Below, piece after piece: positions 1 to 7,152 of a stretch of 19,349 nucleotides of DNA. A program made the position numbers and the translations under genes. How positions within the stretch are numbered: position 1 is the first letter of the stretch; every line of letters starts with the position of its first letter. The DNA lies in NCBI GenBank assembly GCA_027364665.1, contig DAHXOW010000007.1, positions 1 to 19,349 of the forward strand, read 5' to 3'. The notes beneath the pieces are model-generated. The model had not been told where the DNA came from. It saw only the letters and a program-made list of their open reading frames with translations, and did not search any database. The DNA comes from a bacterium (GTDB lineage Bacteria; Patescibacteriota; UBA1384; CAJBMM01).

Positions 1-106
1 CACCTTCCTTAACCGTTAGATTGGCGCCATCTATTGCCTTGATTCTCCTCGATCCCTGCCGGAACTGTTTTGAGACATCTTCGATTTCAATAATTGGTTC
101 TGTCAT
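1..106 (-). CDS. ABC transporter ATP-binding protein, N-terminal fragment (cut by window edge)
   Basis: Only the first 35 codons lie in the window; the gene continues beyond base 1. The reading starts MTEPIIEIEDVSKQFRQG and continues to a AIDGANLTVKEG segment. This is the usual first strand of an ABC ATPase (xxIEIxxVSKxFxxG followed by the A-loop/beta-strand region just before Walker A). The ATG is at 104-106, with an AGAAAGG purine stretch a few bases upstream. The start lies 12 bp after the stop of the MacB/FtsX-like permease, so the two are very likely the energy and membrane halves of one exporter. Walker A, the signature motif and Walker B lie outside the window, so the subfamily (LolD/MacB/FtsE-like is expected from the partner) is inferred. 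Confidence 0.82.
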   Translation of the reverse strand, partial: MTEPIIEIEDVSKQFRQGSRRIKAIDGANLTVKEG

Positions 107-118
107 GTGTAGACCTTT

Positions 119-1768
119 CTATTCTATATTACGCAGCGCTTCCTGAGCTCTCATATGTGAGGATTTGAAAGCGGCAACACCGCCAGCCAAGATTGAGCCT
201 ATTACCGATACTCCCGCTCCAAGACATAACAAATACCAGTCGTAGGTTACTTTTAAAGGAATTGATGCGTTAATCGAATTACTACTATTTCCACCGCCTA
301 AAAATCGCTTGGCAATACTGGCCCCAAGATTAGATCCGTTGGCGATACTGGCCGATAGTGAAAAATTGTAGTGATTGAATGCAATAATCCCAACTACTCC
401 CATACCTACACCAATTGCCGCACCGATTATCCCTAAAAACAGATTTTCCAGAAAAATTTGGCGCATAATCGTAGAATTACTCCAACCGATTGCTTTCAAA
501 GTACCGATCTCGCGGACTCTTTTATTGACTGATAGCAAAGTTAACAAGCTAACAATAATGAAAGAAGCGATGATAACAATTATACTGGCCACTCCGATAA
601 ATTTACTTGTCAAACTGGCAGCGTCAACCAGACTTCCACTCACCTGATCTGCCGTGCTTGATGAATCTGTTATCGTGGCACCGGTAAACAAAGCGGACAG
701 TGATTTACTAGTCTGATCGACTAACTTTGCATTCGTGGCTTTCACTAACATTAGATTAATTTGCCCTTGCTTACCGGCAATATTTTGAAGATCGGATAAC
801 GGAAGATACATGTCGGCAGTATCAGTATAAAGTGTGGGATTTACCAAACCGACAATTTTCCATGTTTTACCACCCAAAGTATAAGTTTTACCAACCGTTA
901 AATTATTTTTTTCAGCAAAAGATTGATTTAAAATAATTTGCCCCGGAGCATTAAAATACTTACCATCGGTAATTTGATTCGGTAAAATCAAACCCATATT
1001 AGTTTTAGAAGTATCCACTCCTGCGACCGTAAAAGTTGAAGTATTTATGTCGGTAGAAATCGGCCCAACGTTTTCTTGATAAGTTTGTCCCGGAACGGTT
1101 ACCGATCCGATAAATTGCTTAAAACGGGCCGGCATAGCATTTTGTTGGGCCTGTCTCAAAATATCTCTGGCTTGTTGAGAATTAGGATCCAAGCCTTCTT
1201 GTTGAATTTGTTTCATTGCAGCCGAACGCGCCGCATCAAGCGCTTGTTGCTCAGCATCTGTAAGCGGAGAAATATTTTGCTGAACATTATATGTTTGAGA
1301 TTGTGTTTGAAAAGTCGCCGTAACTTTAGGAACCGTACCCGATTGGTGATCGACTGTCATAATCAATCCTCCGGCAGTTTCCGAAACATATTTCTGGTTA
1401 ACCTTACCCTCTACAGAGCTATCAAATGTCAACATGGTCCCCGGCAAAAAAACATCTCGGCTAAAAGTCGAGCCAGGTGAACCGAGTTTTGATAAATCTG
1501 TTCCTATGCTATTTTGACTCAGCAATTCCTGTCGCGTCGCCGGATCAAGAGACTGAATTTGACTAGCTGAAACAGATCGGGAGACAATCATATCCGTGCC
1601 AACGTTTTGTAACGGATTTAAAACCCGTTGTTCTGCGCTGGACAGGCCGTTAGAAATAGAAATAATCACAATAATAATCGCACTAGCAACAGCAAGACCG
1701 ACTGAAATGGTTATTGTTTTACTCAGCCTTCTCCATAACTCGGCATTTAAATATTTCCAATAAAACAT
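119..1768 (-). CDS. MacB/FtsX-type ABC transporter permease
   Basis: 549 residues with the layout of MacB/LolC/FtsX-family permeases. There is one N-terminal membrane segment (about 20-39), a large extracytoplasmic domain (about 40-390) and three C-terminal membrane segments (about 392-413, 441-464, 511-532). The FtsX-domain motif KRVREIGTLKAIGWS sits at about 416-430 after TM2. Such proteins act with a dimer of ABC ATPases as mechanotransmission exporters or lipoprotein/peptide transporters. The extracytoplasmic part carries a Gln/Ala-rich, probably helical stretch at about 168-216, which looks like an insertion in the MacB periplasmic core. The gene follows a two-component system after 62 bp and precedes its ATPase by 12 bp. 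GAAAGG lies about 9 bases before the ATG. The substrate cannot be told from sequence; an envelope-stress or antimicrobial-peptide role is inferred from the adjacent sensor genes. Confidence 0.88.
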   Translation of the reverse strand: MFYWKYLNAELWRRLSKTITISVGLAVASAIIIVIISISNGLSSAEQRVLNPLQNVGTDMIVSRSVSASQIQSLDPATRQELLSQNSIGTDLSKLGSPGSTFSRDVFLPGTMLTFDSSVEGKVNQKYVSETAGGLIMTVDHQSGTVPKVTATFQTQSQTYNVQQNISPLTDAEQQALDAARSAAMKQIQQEGLDPNSQQARDILRQAQQNAMPARFKQFIGSVTVPGQTYQENVGPISTDINTSTFTVAGVDTSKTNMGLILPNQITDGKYFNAPGQIILNQSFAEKNNLTVGKTYTLGGKTWKIVGLVNPTLYTDTADMYLPLSDLQNIAGKQGQINLMLVKATNAKLVDQTSKSLSALFTGATITDSSSTADQVSGSLVDAASLTSKFIGVASIIVIIASFIIVSLLTLLSVNKRVREIGTLKAIGWSNSTIMRQIFLENLFLGIIGAAIGVGMGVVGIIAFNHYNFSLSASIANGSNLGASIAKRFLGGGNSSNSINASIPLKVTYDWYLLCLGAGVSVIGSILAGGVAAFKSSHMRAQEALRNIE

Positions 1769-1830
1769 CCTGAGCCTTTCGTAATGTGTGAACCTTCTTT
1801 AGAAAATAAAAAAATCGACTGAGAAATCGC

Positions 1831-2841
1831 TTAATACGGCAGAATTACCGTAAAAATTGAACCTTGACCAGGCTGGCTACTGACTGCTATGTGCCCGCGA
1901 TGGTGCTCTGCGATCTGTTTGGCTATTGCCAACCCCAGTCCATAGCCGCTATTTTCATTTCTAGACCGTGACTCATCAGCCCGATAAAAACGTTCGAACA
2001 AATGCGGCAGATCTTCGGCTGTAATACCAATCCCGTGATCAATGACTTGTATTTCAAGATTAGATTTATGAGATACCGTCTTAATCTCAACTTTTCCACG
2101 GTCATAACTATATTTTATGGCATTATCAAGCATAACTAGAAGCAATCTTGACAAGTCATTCTTATTGCCTCGGATCAACTGATTTTTGCCCACGTCTGTT
2201 TTGATAGTTATGTCTCTTTTTTCTGCTACCTTTTTCATTTTTTCTGTTGTCTCGGCAACAATCTCTTCGATCGAGCAATCCTCCATTGCATTACTTGTTG
2301 TCGTCTGTCTGACCAACTGAAGCAGGTCGTTTGATAAACGACTCAATTTTTCTACTTCTTCCAAATTACTTTCTAGAAGTTTTTTGGCTTGATTTAAGTT
2401 TAAATTTTTATCGCGCAGGGCCACTTCTATCTCTGTTTTTAATGCTGTTAAAGGAGTCCGCAATTCATGAGACGCATCTGCGGTAAAGCGAATCTGTGAC
2501 TCGGTCATTTCTCTAATAGGTTCTAAAGTTTTTTGAGCCAGGAAATAACTAAGAATACTGGCCAATCCTAACACTAATATATTCATTTCTACCAAATATA
2601 AAGCAAATTTTGCCTCGCTTTCAGGAATCAGACGCGGATTTGGTTCCCTAATCATGATTTGGCCGTCCGGAAATTGATTGTTCGGCCCGATCGTAAATGT
2701 GTTCACTGTCCTAAAAAGCGGCCCATGTTCAAGCTCATGTCTTACCGCGGCATACAAAGCCAAACTAAAAACCACGCTGATAATCATCACGATCAACGTA
2801 TACCAAAGCGTCAATCTCAAGTATGCCGAACGAAAAGTCAC
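1831..2841 (-). CDS. sensor histidine kinase of a two-component system
   Basis: 336 residues. TM1 at about 10-32, a short extracytoplasmic loop of roughly 50 residues, and TM2 at about 83-103. A very short linker follows, with no full HAMP domain, and leads directly into the HisKA domain. The H-box FTADASHELRTPLTALK places the phospho-accepting His at 125. The HATPase_c domain has the N-box (LDNAIKYS, Asn240), G1 box (VIDHGIGI, 267-273), F-box (LFERFYRAD) and G2 box (GYGLGLAIAKQ, 299-309), so it looks catalytically complete. The start is GTG at 2839-2841. It overlaps the stop of the upstream response regulator by one base (TAGTG), with a GAGGT Shine-Dalgarno site inside the regulator's last codons, so translational coupling is likely. 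The small sensor loop suggests sensing within or near the membrane. Confidence 0.93.
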   Translation of the reverse strand: MTFRSAYLRLTLWYTLIVMIISVVFSLALYAAVRHELEHGPLFRTVNTFTIGPNNQFPDGQIMIREPNPRLIPESEAKFALYLVEMNILVLGLASILSYFLAQKTLEPIREMTESQIRFTADASHELRTPLTALKTEIEVALRDKNLNLNQAKKLLESNLEEVEKLSRLSNDLLQLVRQTTTSNAMEDCSIEEIVAETTEKMKKVAEKRDITIKTDVGKNQLIRGNKNDLSRLLLVMLDNAIKYSYDRGKVEIKTVSHKSNLEIQVIDHGIGITAEDLPHLFERFYRADESRSRNENSGYGLGLAIAKQIAEHHRGHIAVSSQPGQGSIFTVILPY

Positions 2842-3518
2842 TATACCTCGACCATTTTATACCCAAATCCCCTGATTGTTTTTATCATTGATGGTTTATT
2901 TGGATCTATATCTATTTTCTGCCTTAAATACCCAACATAAACTTCAACAGTATTTGGTAGTATGTCTGCGTCAAAGTCCCAAACATGCGAAATAATATTA
3001 TCCTTGGATATAGTACGATCAGGGTGGCGCATCAAATATTCTAACAAGGAAAATTCCTTGGGAGATAAATCAATCAATTGATTATTGCGTTTTGCCTCAA
3101 AAGTGACGGTGTTTAACTCAAGATCTCCCACTTTTAAAATTGTATCAACCGCAGCAGCCGGACGGCGCCACAAGGCCCTGACCCGAGCTAATAATTCTTC
3201 GAAATCAAACGGCTTAATCAAATAATCGTCCGCTCCGATATTTAAACCTTTAACTCTCTCCGGGATACTATCCTTTGCAGTCAAAACTAAAACAGGGGTA
3301 CTTATATTTTCTTGACGCATTTTTCTCAGGATTTCCAATCCGTCAGTTATTCCAGGTAACATCCTGTCTAAAATAACCAGGTCATACTCCTCGGCCATAA
3401 CGCTTGCCAATCCTTGTTGGCCAGTCATCTCAAGATCGACTGCATACGACTCTTGCTCAAGCCCTTTTTTGATTGCCCTGGCTATTTTTTGGTCGTCCTC
3501 AATCAACAATATTCTCAT
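2841..3518 (-). CDS. OmpR/PhoB-family response regulator
   Basis: 225 residues. The receiver domain (1-115) has the acidic pair Glu7-Asp8-Asp9, phospho-acceptor Asp51 in LVILDRMLPG, Thr80 in VLVLTAKD and Lys102 in YLIKPFDF. A winged-helix Trans_reg_C domain (about 128-224) follows, with the typical LSPKEFSLLEYLMRHPDRTIS and NTVEVYVGYLRQKID elements (each recognisable, lengths normal for the family). The protein is the partner of the kinase gene that overlaps its stop codon. It starts 2 bp after the stop of the Nudix gene and no clear Shine-Dalgarno site precedes it, so it probably depends on coupling to the gene upstream. The likely target is the exporter operon encoded just downstream, or the promoter in front of the Nudix gene; no operator was identified. 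Confidence 0.95.
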   Translation of the reverse strand: MRILLIEDDQKIARAIKKGLEQESYAVDLEMTGQQGLASVMAEEYDLVILDRMLPGITDGLEILRKMRQENISTPVLVLTAKDSIPERVKGLNIGADDYLIKPFDFEELLARVRALWRRPAAAVDTILKVGDLELNTVTFEAKRNNQLIDLSPKEFSLLEYLMRHPDRTISKDNIISHVWDFDADILPNTVEVYVGYLRQKIDIDPNKPSMIKTIRGFGYKMVEV

Positions 3519-3520
3519 GA

Positions 3521-3985
3521 TTACATTATATCTATTAGTTTGTTGAGAATCAGCTTATAGTGGTTTAGCCCCAATCTAATCGCATGAGCCAAATTTCGGT
3601 CTCTAATCTGATCAAAATGCAACCATTTAGGATTCTCACCTTCTCGCTTGTTTATATTTATTTGCAGAGGATCTGCAATCTGACAAACAAAAAAATGCCA
3701 AAGATGACGGCTCGATCCGTGGCGACAATAGTCTCTGTGATATGATTGATGGCCAAGATAATAGAGGTTATCTACAACAATGCCTGTTTCTTCCCTCAAT
3801 TCACGCCTTGCTGTCTCGAGCGGAGTCTCGTATTTTTCAACATGCCCGGCAGGCACGGTGTTTAATAACGGAAACACAATTCGGCTGAAAATTAACATGC
3901 GATCATTGGAATCAACGACAAATATCGCTGAGCATTCGTGCCATAATAAATTTTTTTGGTCTTTCCATGATAGGACTGGGCGCAT
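3521..3985 (-). CDS. Nudix hydrolase domain protein
   Basis: 154 residues from the chosen ATG at 3983-3985. The Nudix box is perfect against GX5EX7REUXEEXGU: it runs from Gly47 (GHVEKYE) to Ile69 (RELREETGI), so Mg2+-dependent hydrolysis of a nucleoside-diphosphate-linked compound is expected. The family is too broad to name the substrate. The beta-strand before the box (HECSAIFVVDSNDRMLIFSR) and the PAGH element are normal for Nudix folds. The frame stays open upstream to 4159, but that would overlap the 5' end of murT on the other strand and adds nothing Nudix-like, so the internal ATG (MRPVLSW) is preferred; its upstream GAGAA is a weak Shine-Dalgarno site. It is the first gene of the minus-strand run that continues into the two-component genes. 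Confidence 0.85.
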   Translation of the reverse strand: MRPVLSWKDQKNLLWHECSAIFVVDSNDRMLIFSRIVFPLLNTVPAGHVEKYETPLETARRELREETGIVVDNLYYLGHQSYHRDYCRHGSSRHLWHFFVCQIADPLQININKREGENPKWLHFDQIRDRNLAHAIRLGLNHYKLILNKLIDIM

Positions 3986-4003
3986 TTTCTCAAACTTAAT
4001 TAC

Positions 4004-4032
4004 TTTAGTCAGACAATAACCATTTTTATGAT
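4004..4032 (+). promoter_or_regulatory. putative sigma70-type promoter for murT-gatD
   Basis: The -10 TATGAT lies at 4027-4032 and a weak -35 TTTAGT at 4004-4009, with a 17-base spacer. The predicted start of transcription would be near 4039, only about 8 bases before the murT ATG, which has no Shine-Dalgarno site. A (nearly) leaderless mRNA is therefore implied. The -35 match is only 3 of 6. Confidence 0.45.
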
Positions 4033-4041
4033 AAAATACCA
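4033..4041 (-). promoter_or_regulatory. possible extended -10 promoter for the Nudix/two-component operon
   Basis: On the minus strand this reads TGGTATTTT, an extended -10 (TGn plus TATTTT), without a good -35. It lies back to back with the -10 of murT on the opposite strand, within the 61-bp divergent gap. If real, the two promoters would compete for polymerase. Low confidence because the region is simply AT-rich. Confidence 0.25.
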
Positions 4042-4046
4042 GTGCA

Positions 4047-5390
4047 ATGCGAACATATCTAGCGCTTTTTTGGGCCAAATTTGTAACTTTTATTGTCATC
4101 TTCTTTGGGCTAGGACATGCCTCAACTTGGCCTGGTGAGATTGCGCTATATTTTGACAAACAATTTTTATTTCATATTGTCAAAAAAAATCCCGATCTGA
4201 AAATAATTCTTATTGCGGGCACAAACGGAAAAACCACTACGGCAAAATTAATTACCCATGTTTTATCCGAACTAAAATTTAAAGTTTTTTCCAATAATTA
4301 CGGGGCCAATTTACTTAATGGGCTATCCTCAAGTTTTATTTCCAGATCCAATTTAACCGGTCGAATACCAGATCAAATTGCGGTTTTGGAAGTTGACGAA
4401 AACACTTTGTCAGAAGCAATAAAACAACTCCGACCACAAGCAATAGTTTTATTAAATCTGTTCCGCGATCAGTTGGATCGATATGGCGAAATAAATGTTA
4501 TTAGTCAAAATTGGCGCGAAGCATTAAGCAGATTGAACCAACCGATAACACTGATCCTAAACGCTCAGGACGCACAAATCGCCTCTCTTACAAGCCAGAA
4601 AAACATAAAAACCTATTTTTTTGGCCTATCAAGCCAGTATTTAAATAAAAAAACTACCTCATTTGAAGCTGATAGCATTTACTGTCCACGTTGTTTACAT
4701 AAATTAACTTTCCAAAACGTTGCCTATTCACATATTGGCAACTTTGAATGTCCAGAATGTCATTTTCGGACCCCGACTTTCTCAGATTTAGCTGATGGAC
4801 TGAACCTGCCAATCGATGGATTGTATAATCGCTATAACTACAATGCGGCTGCCGAACTTTTACGATCAGTTTTTAATTTAAATAAATCACAGGTACATAA
4901 ACATTTGATTAATTACAATCCCGCATTTGGAAGACAAGAAATAATTCACGCTCTTGGCCACAGTTTTTGGCTACAATTATCCAAAAATCCGGTAGGATTT
5001 AATCAAGCTATAGAATTGTTGCCCGAACAAAGTAATGTGTTATTGATATTAAATGACAACTTGCCCGACGGGAAAGACGTTTCATGGATCTGGGACGTCG
5101 ATTATGAGGCATTAATTAAAAAAACCAAGTATATTACTGTTAGCGGCCAAAGAGCAAAAGATTTAGGCATTAGGATTCGCTATGCTCACTCATCAATTAT
5201 TCCGTTGGATATAGACCTTAGACAAAATCTGATCACGATCGGCTCCCAATTGGTCATTATCGACAATTTGACGGACGCAATTCATCACGTCGCTTCTGTT
5301 ACTAAAACCGACGAAATGATTTATGTTCTTCCTGTATATAGTGCTATGTTGGAAGTGCGCCAAATTTTAACTGGAGACAACCTAGAGTGA
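4047..5390 (+). CDS. murT: lipid II isoglutaminyl synthase, MurT (Mur ligase-like) subunit
   Basis: 447 residues. With GatD it amidates the D-Glu carboxylate of the lipid II stem peptide to D-isoglutamine: MurT activates the acid with ATP and GatD supplies ammonia. Visible features are the membrane-associated N terminus with GHASTWPGEIAL, P-loop GTNGKTT (58-64), EVDE (115-118), NLFRDQLDRYGE (137-148), and an inserted Cys4 zinc ribbon (Cys213, Cys216, Cys235, Cys238) known from this family. YNPAFGRQE (290-298) follows. The C-terminal DUF1727 domain carries DGKDVSWIWD (341-350), which contains the conserved Asp region needed for activity. All family hallmarks are present, so it should be functional. 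The start ATG has no Shine-Dalgarno site. Its end overlaps gatD by 4 bases (GTGA). Confidence 0.95.
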   Translation: MRTYLALFWAKFVTFIVIFFGLGHASTWPGEIALYFDKQFLFHIVKKNPDLKIILIAGTNGKTTTAKLITHVLSELKFKVFSNNYGANLLNGLSSSFISRSNLTGRIPDQIAVLEVDENTLSEAIKQLRPQAIVLLNLFRDQLDRYGEINVISQNWREALSRLNQPITLILNAQDAQIASLTSQKNIKTYFFGLSSQYLNKKTTSFEADSIYCPRCLHKLTFQNVAYSHIGNFECPECHFRTPTFSDLADGLNLPIDGLYNRYNYNAAAELLRSVFNLNKSQVHKHLINYNPAFGRQEIIHALGHSFWLQLSKNPVGFNQAIELLPEQSNVLLILNDNLPDGKDVSWIWDVDYEALIKKTKYITVSGQRAKDLGIRIRYAHSSIIPLDIDLRQNLITIGSQLVIIDNLTDAIHHVASVTKTDEMIYVLPVYSAMLEVRQILTGDNLE

Positions 5391-6175
5391 ATAATGACAC
5401 AACAATTAATATAGCTTGGCTATACCCAGATTTAATGAGTACCTATGGTGACAGAGGAAATATAATTATCCTAACCAAAAGATTGGTTTGGAGAGGTTTT
5501 AAAGTCAAAGTTACAGAAATTTCTTTAGGAAGCACAAACAACTTGTTGCAAAAAGCTGATCTTATCTTTATGGGCGGCGCACAAGACCAACAACAAGAAA
5601 TTGTCAGTAAAGATTTAAGAAAAAGACAGACTCTTCTGAAAGAGTTAATTGATCATCAACGCTTGCCGTGTCTCTTTATTTGCGGAGCGTATCAGTTCAT
5701 GGGCAATTATTATCTTTCTGCCAACGGTCAAGAAATTCCTGGGTTGGGTATTTTCGATCTGTACACTATCAACCCAGGCCAAAAAGCTAAGCGACTGATC
5801 GGCAATACCTTTGCTCGAATTAATATCCCTGGCTTACAGAACGAGATAATGGCCGGCTTCGAAAATCACGGTGGGCGCACTTTTTTATCAAACAAGGAAA
5901 CCGCAATTGCTAAAGTTATTACAGGATACGGAAACAATGGTCAGGACAACACAGAGGGAGTAATCCATCAACGTGCCATCGGGAGTTACTTGCACGGCCC
6001 TATTTTAGCCAAAAGCCCCAAACTGGCCGACTGGCTGTTAAGCCATGCTTTACACCACAGTTTCGGAGAAAAAATCGAATTATCTCCTCTCGACGATCGA
6101 CTTGAGGAAAGAACAAAACAGCAATTATTAGGACAGATACCGACTGGACAAAAAAATACCGATGGTCTAGATTAA
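5387..6175 (+). CDS. gatD: lipid II isoglutaminyl synthase, GatD glutamine amidotransferase subunit
   Basis: 262 residues, a CobB/CobQ-like class I glutamine amidotransferase that hydrolyses glutamine for MurT. The N terminus INIAWLYPDLMSTYGDRGN is typical. The nucleophile is Cys99 in LFICGAYQ, the catalytic His is 203 in GSYLHGPILAKSP, and Arg136 in KRLIGN corresponds to the substrate-binding Arg of characterised GatD. FENHGG (158-163) is the conserved turn. The start is GTG at 5387 inside the murT stop (GTGA), which implies translational coupling and a 1:1 complex. The next gene begins after a 56-bp gap with no obvious terminator, so read-through into the glycosyltransferase genes is possible. 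Confidence 0.95.
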   Translation: MNNDTTINIAWLYPDLMSTYGDRGNIIILTKRLVWRGFKVKVTEISLGSTNNLLQKADLIFMGGAQDQQQEIVSKDLRKRQTLLKELIDHQRLPCLFICGAYQFMGNYYLSANGQEIPGLGIFDLYTINPGQKAKRLIGNTFARINIPGLQNEIMAGFENHGGRTFLSNKETAIAKVITGYGNNGQDNTEGVIHQRAIGSYLHGPILAKSPKLADWLLSHALHHSFGEKIELSPLDDRLEERTKQQLLGQIPTGQKNTDGLD

Positions 6176-6231
6176 AGTCGCTTATTTCAGTCGTTTTTAA
6201 GTTTTATCGTTTATCTTAGTCTGGAAATTAT

Positions 6232-7152
6232 ATGTCATATTCAATCATCATTCCGGTCTATAATGAGGAAGAGTCGTTACCGACACTGTTCTCAGAGATC
6301 AAAAAAGTCATCATCCGTGATTTAAAATCGTTCGAATTAATATTCATCGATGACGGCAGCACTGATAAATCTTTAAAAGTAATTGAGGAGATAAAAAACC
6401 GGGCCGAACTACCTGTCAAAATCATTTCATTACGATCCAATCAGGGTAAATCGGCTGCGCTAATGGCAGGATTCCGTCAAGCATCTGGAGATTTTATTAT
6501 CACTATGGACGCGGATCTGCAGGACGACCCAAAGGAAATTTGGCCCTTAATTGATAAATTAAATGAGGGATATGACTTGGTTTCCGGTTACAAAAAAAAC
6601 CGACATGATCCCATAAACAAAACCATCCCATCTCGCATTTTTAACTACCTGGTGAGAAAAACTACTGGTGTTTCTTTGCATGATATAAATTGTGGGTTAA
6701 AAATATATCGCCAGGAAGTTACTCGCAGCCTGATCCTATATGGAGAGTTGTATCGTTTCATACCGGTGCTCGCAGCCAGTGCAGGATTCAATATCACCGA
6801 GATTCAGGTTAACCATCGTCCGAGAAAATACGGAAAAAGTAAATTCGGCGCCAGTCGTTTTGTGAGAGGATTATTAGACTTGTTGACTGTTATAGTTCAG
6901 ACAAAATTTATTCGCCGTCCCCTTCATTTTTTTGGTCCGACCGGTATCCTTTCAATTACAGCTGGAACGATTATCTGTTTATACCTTTCATATATCCGCA
7001 TCTTTGACCATCAATCAATCGGAAAACGACCCTTACTTTTGTTGGGTATTTTTTTGATCATCGCCGGTATCCAGATCATTTCAACGGGTATAGTTGCCGA
7101 AATTATCACTTATTACTACCAACGGAACAATGCAAACCGGCATGAAAATTAA
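6232..7152 (+). CDS. GT2-family polyprenyl-phosphate glycosyltransferase (DPM1/GtrB-like)
   Basis: 306 residues. The GT-A domain (1-225) starts with the family motif IIIPVYNEEESL and has IDDGSTDKS (Asp40/Asp41, nucleotide-sugar binding) and the metal-binding DADLQDDP (Asp93, Asp95). The acceptor loop contains YRFIPVLAASAGF and RKYGKSKFGASR (198-209). Two membrane segments follow (about 236-256 and 267-291). This is the architecture of GtrB/ArnC/dolichol-phosphate-mannose synthase-like enzymes, which load a sugar onto undecaprenyl phosphate at the cytoplasmic face. The sugar is unknown. The ATG at 6232 is preceded by TGGAAATT. The last bases overlap the start of the next membrane protein, so the lipid-linked sugar is probably used by the two downstream genes. 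Confidence 0.92.
   Translation: MSYSIIIPVYNEEESLPTLFSEIKKVIIRDLKSFELIFIDDGSTDKSLKVIEEIKNRAELPVKIISLRSNQGKSAALMAGFRQASGDFIITMDADLQDDPKEIWPLIDKLNEGYDLVSGYKKNRHDPINKTIPSRIFNYLVRKTTGVSLHDINCGLKIYRQEVTRSLILYGELYRFIPVLAASAGFNITEIQVNHRPRKYGKSKFGASRFVRGLLDLLTVIVQTKFIRRPLHFFGPTGILSITAGTIICLYLSYIRIFDHQSIGKRPLLLLGIFLIIAGIQIISTGIVAEIITYYYQRNNANRHEN

Noticed and set aside
1076..1480. 134-codon plus-strand frame inside the permease gene
   Set aside because: Antisense shadow of a well-supported gene with an Arg/Leu/Ile-biased composition and no domain pattern.
3986..4159. Upstream extension of the Nudix frame (58 more codons)
   Set aside because: It overlaps the start of murT on the other strand, shows no Nudix fold elements and would abolish the intergenic promoter region.
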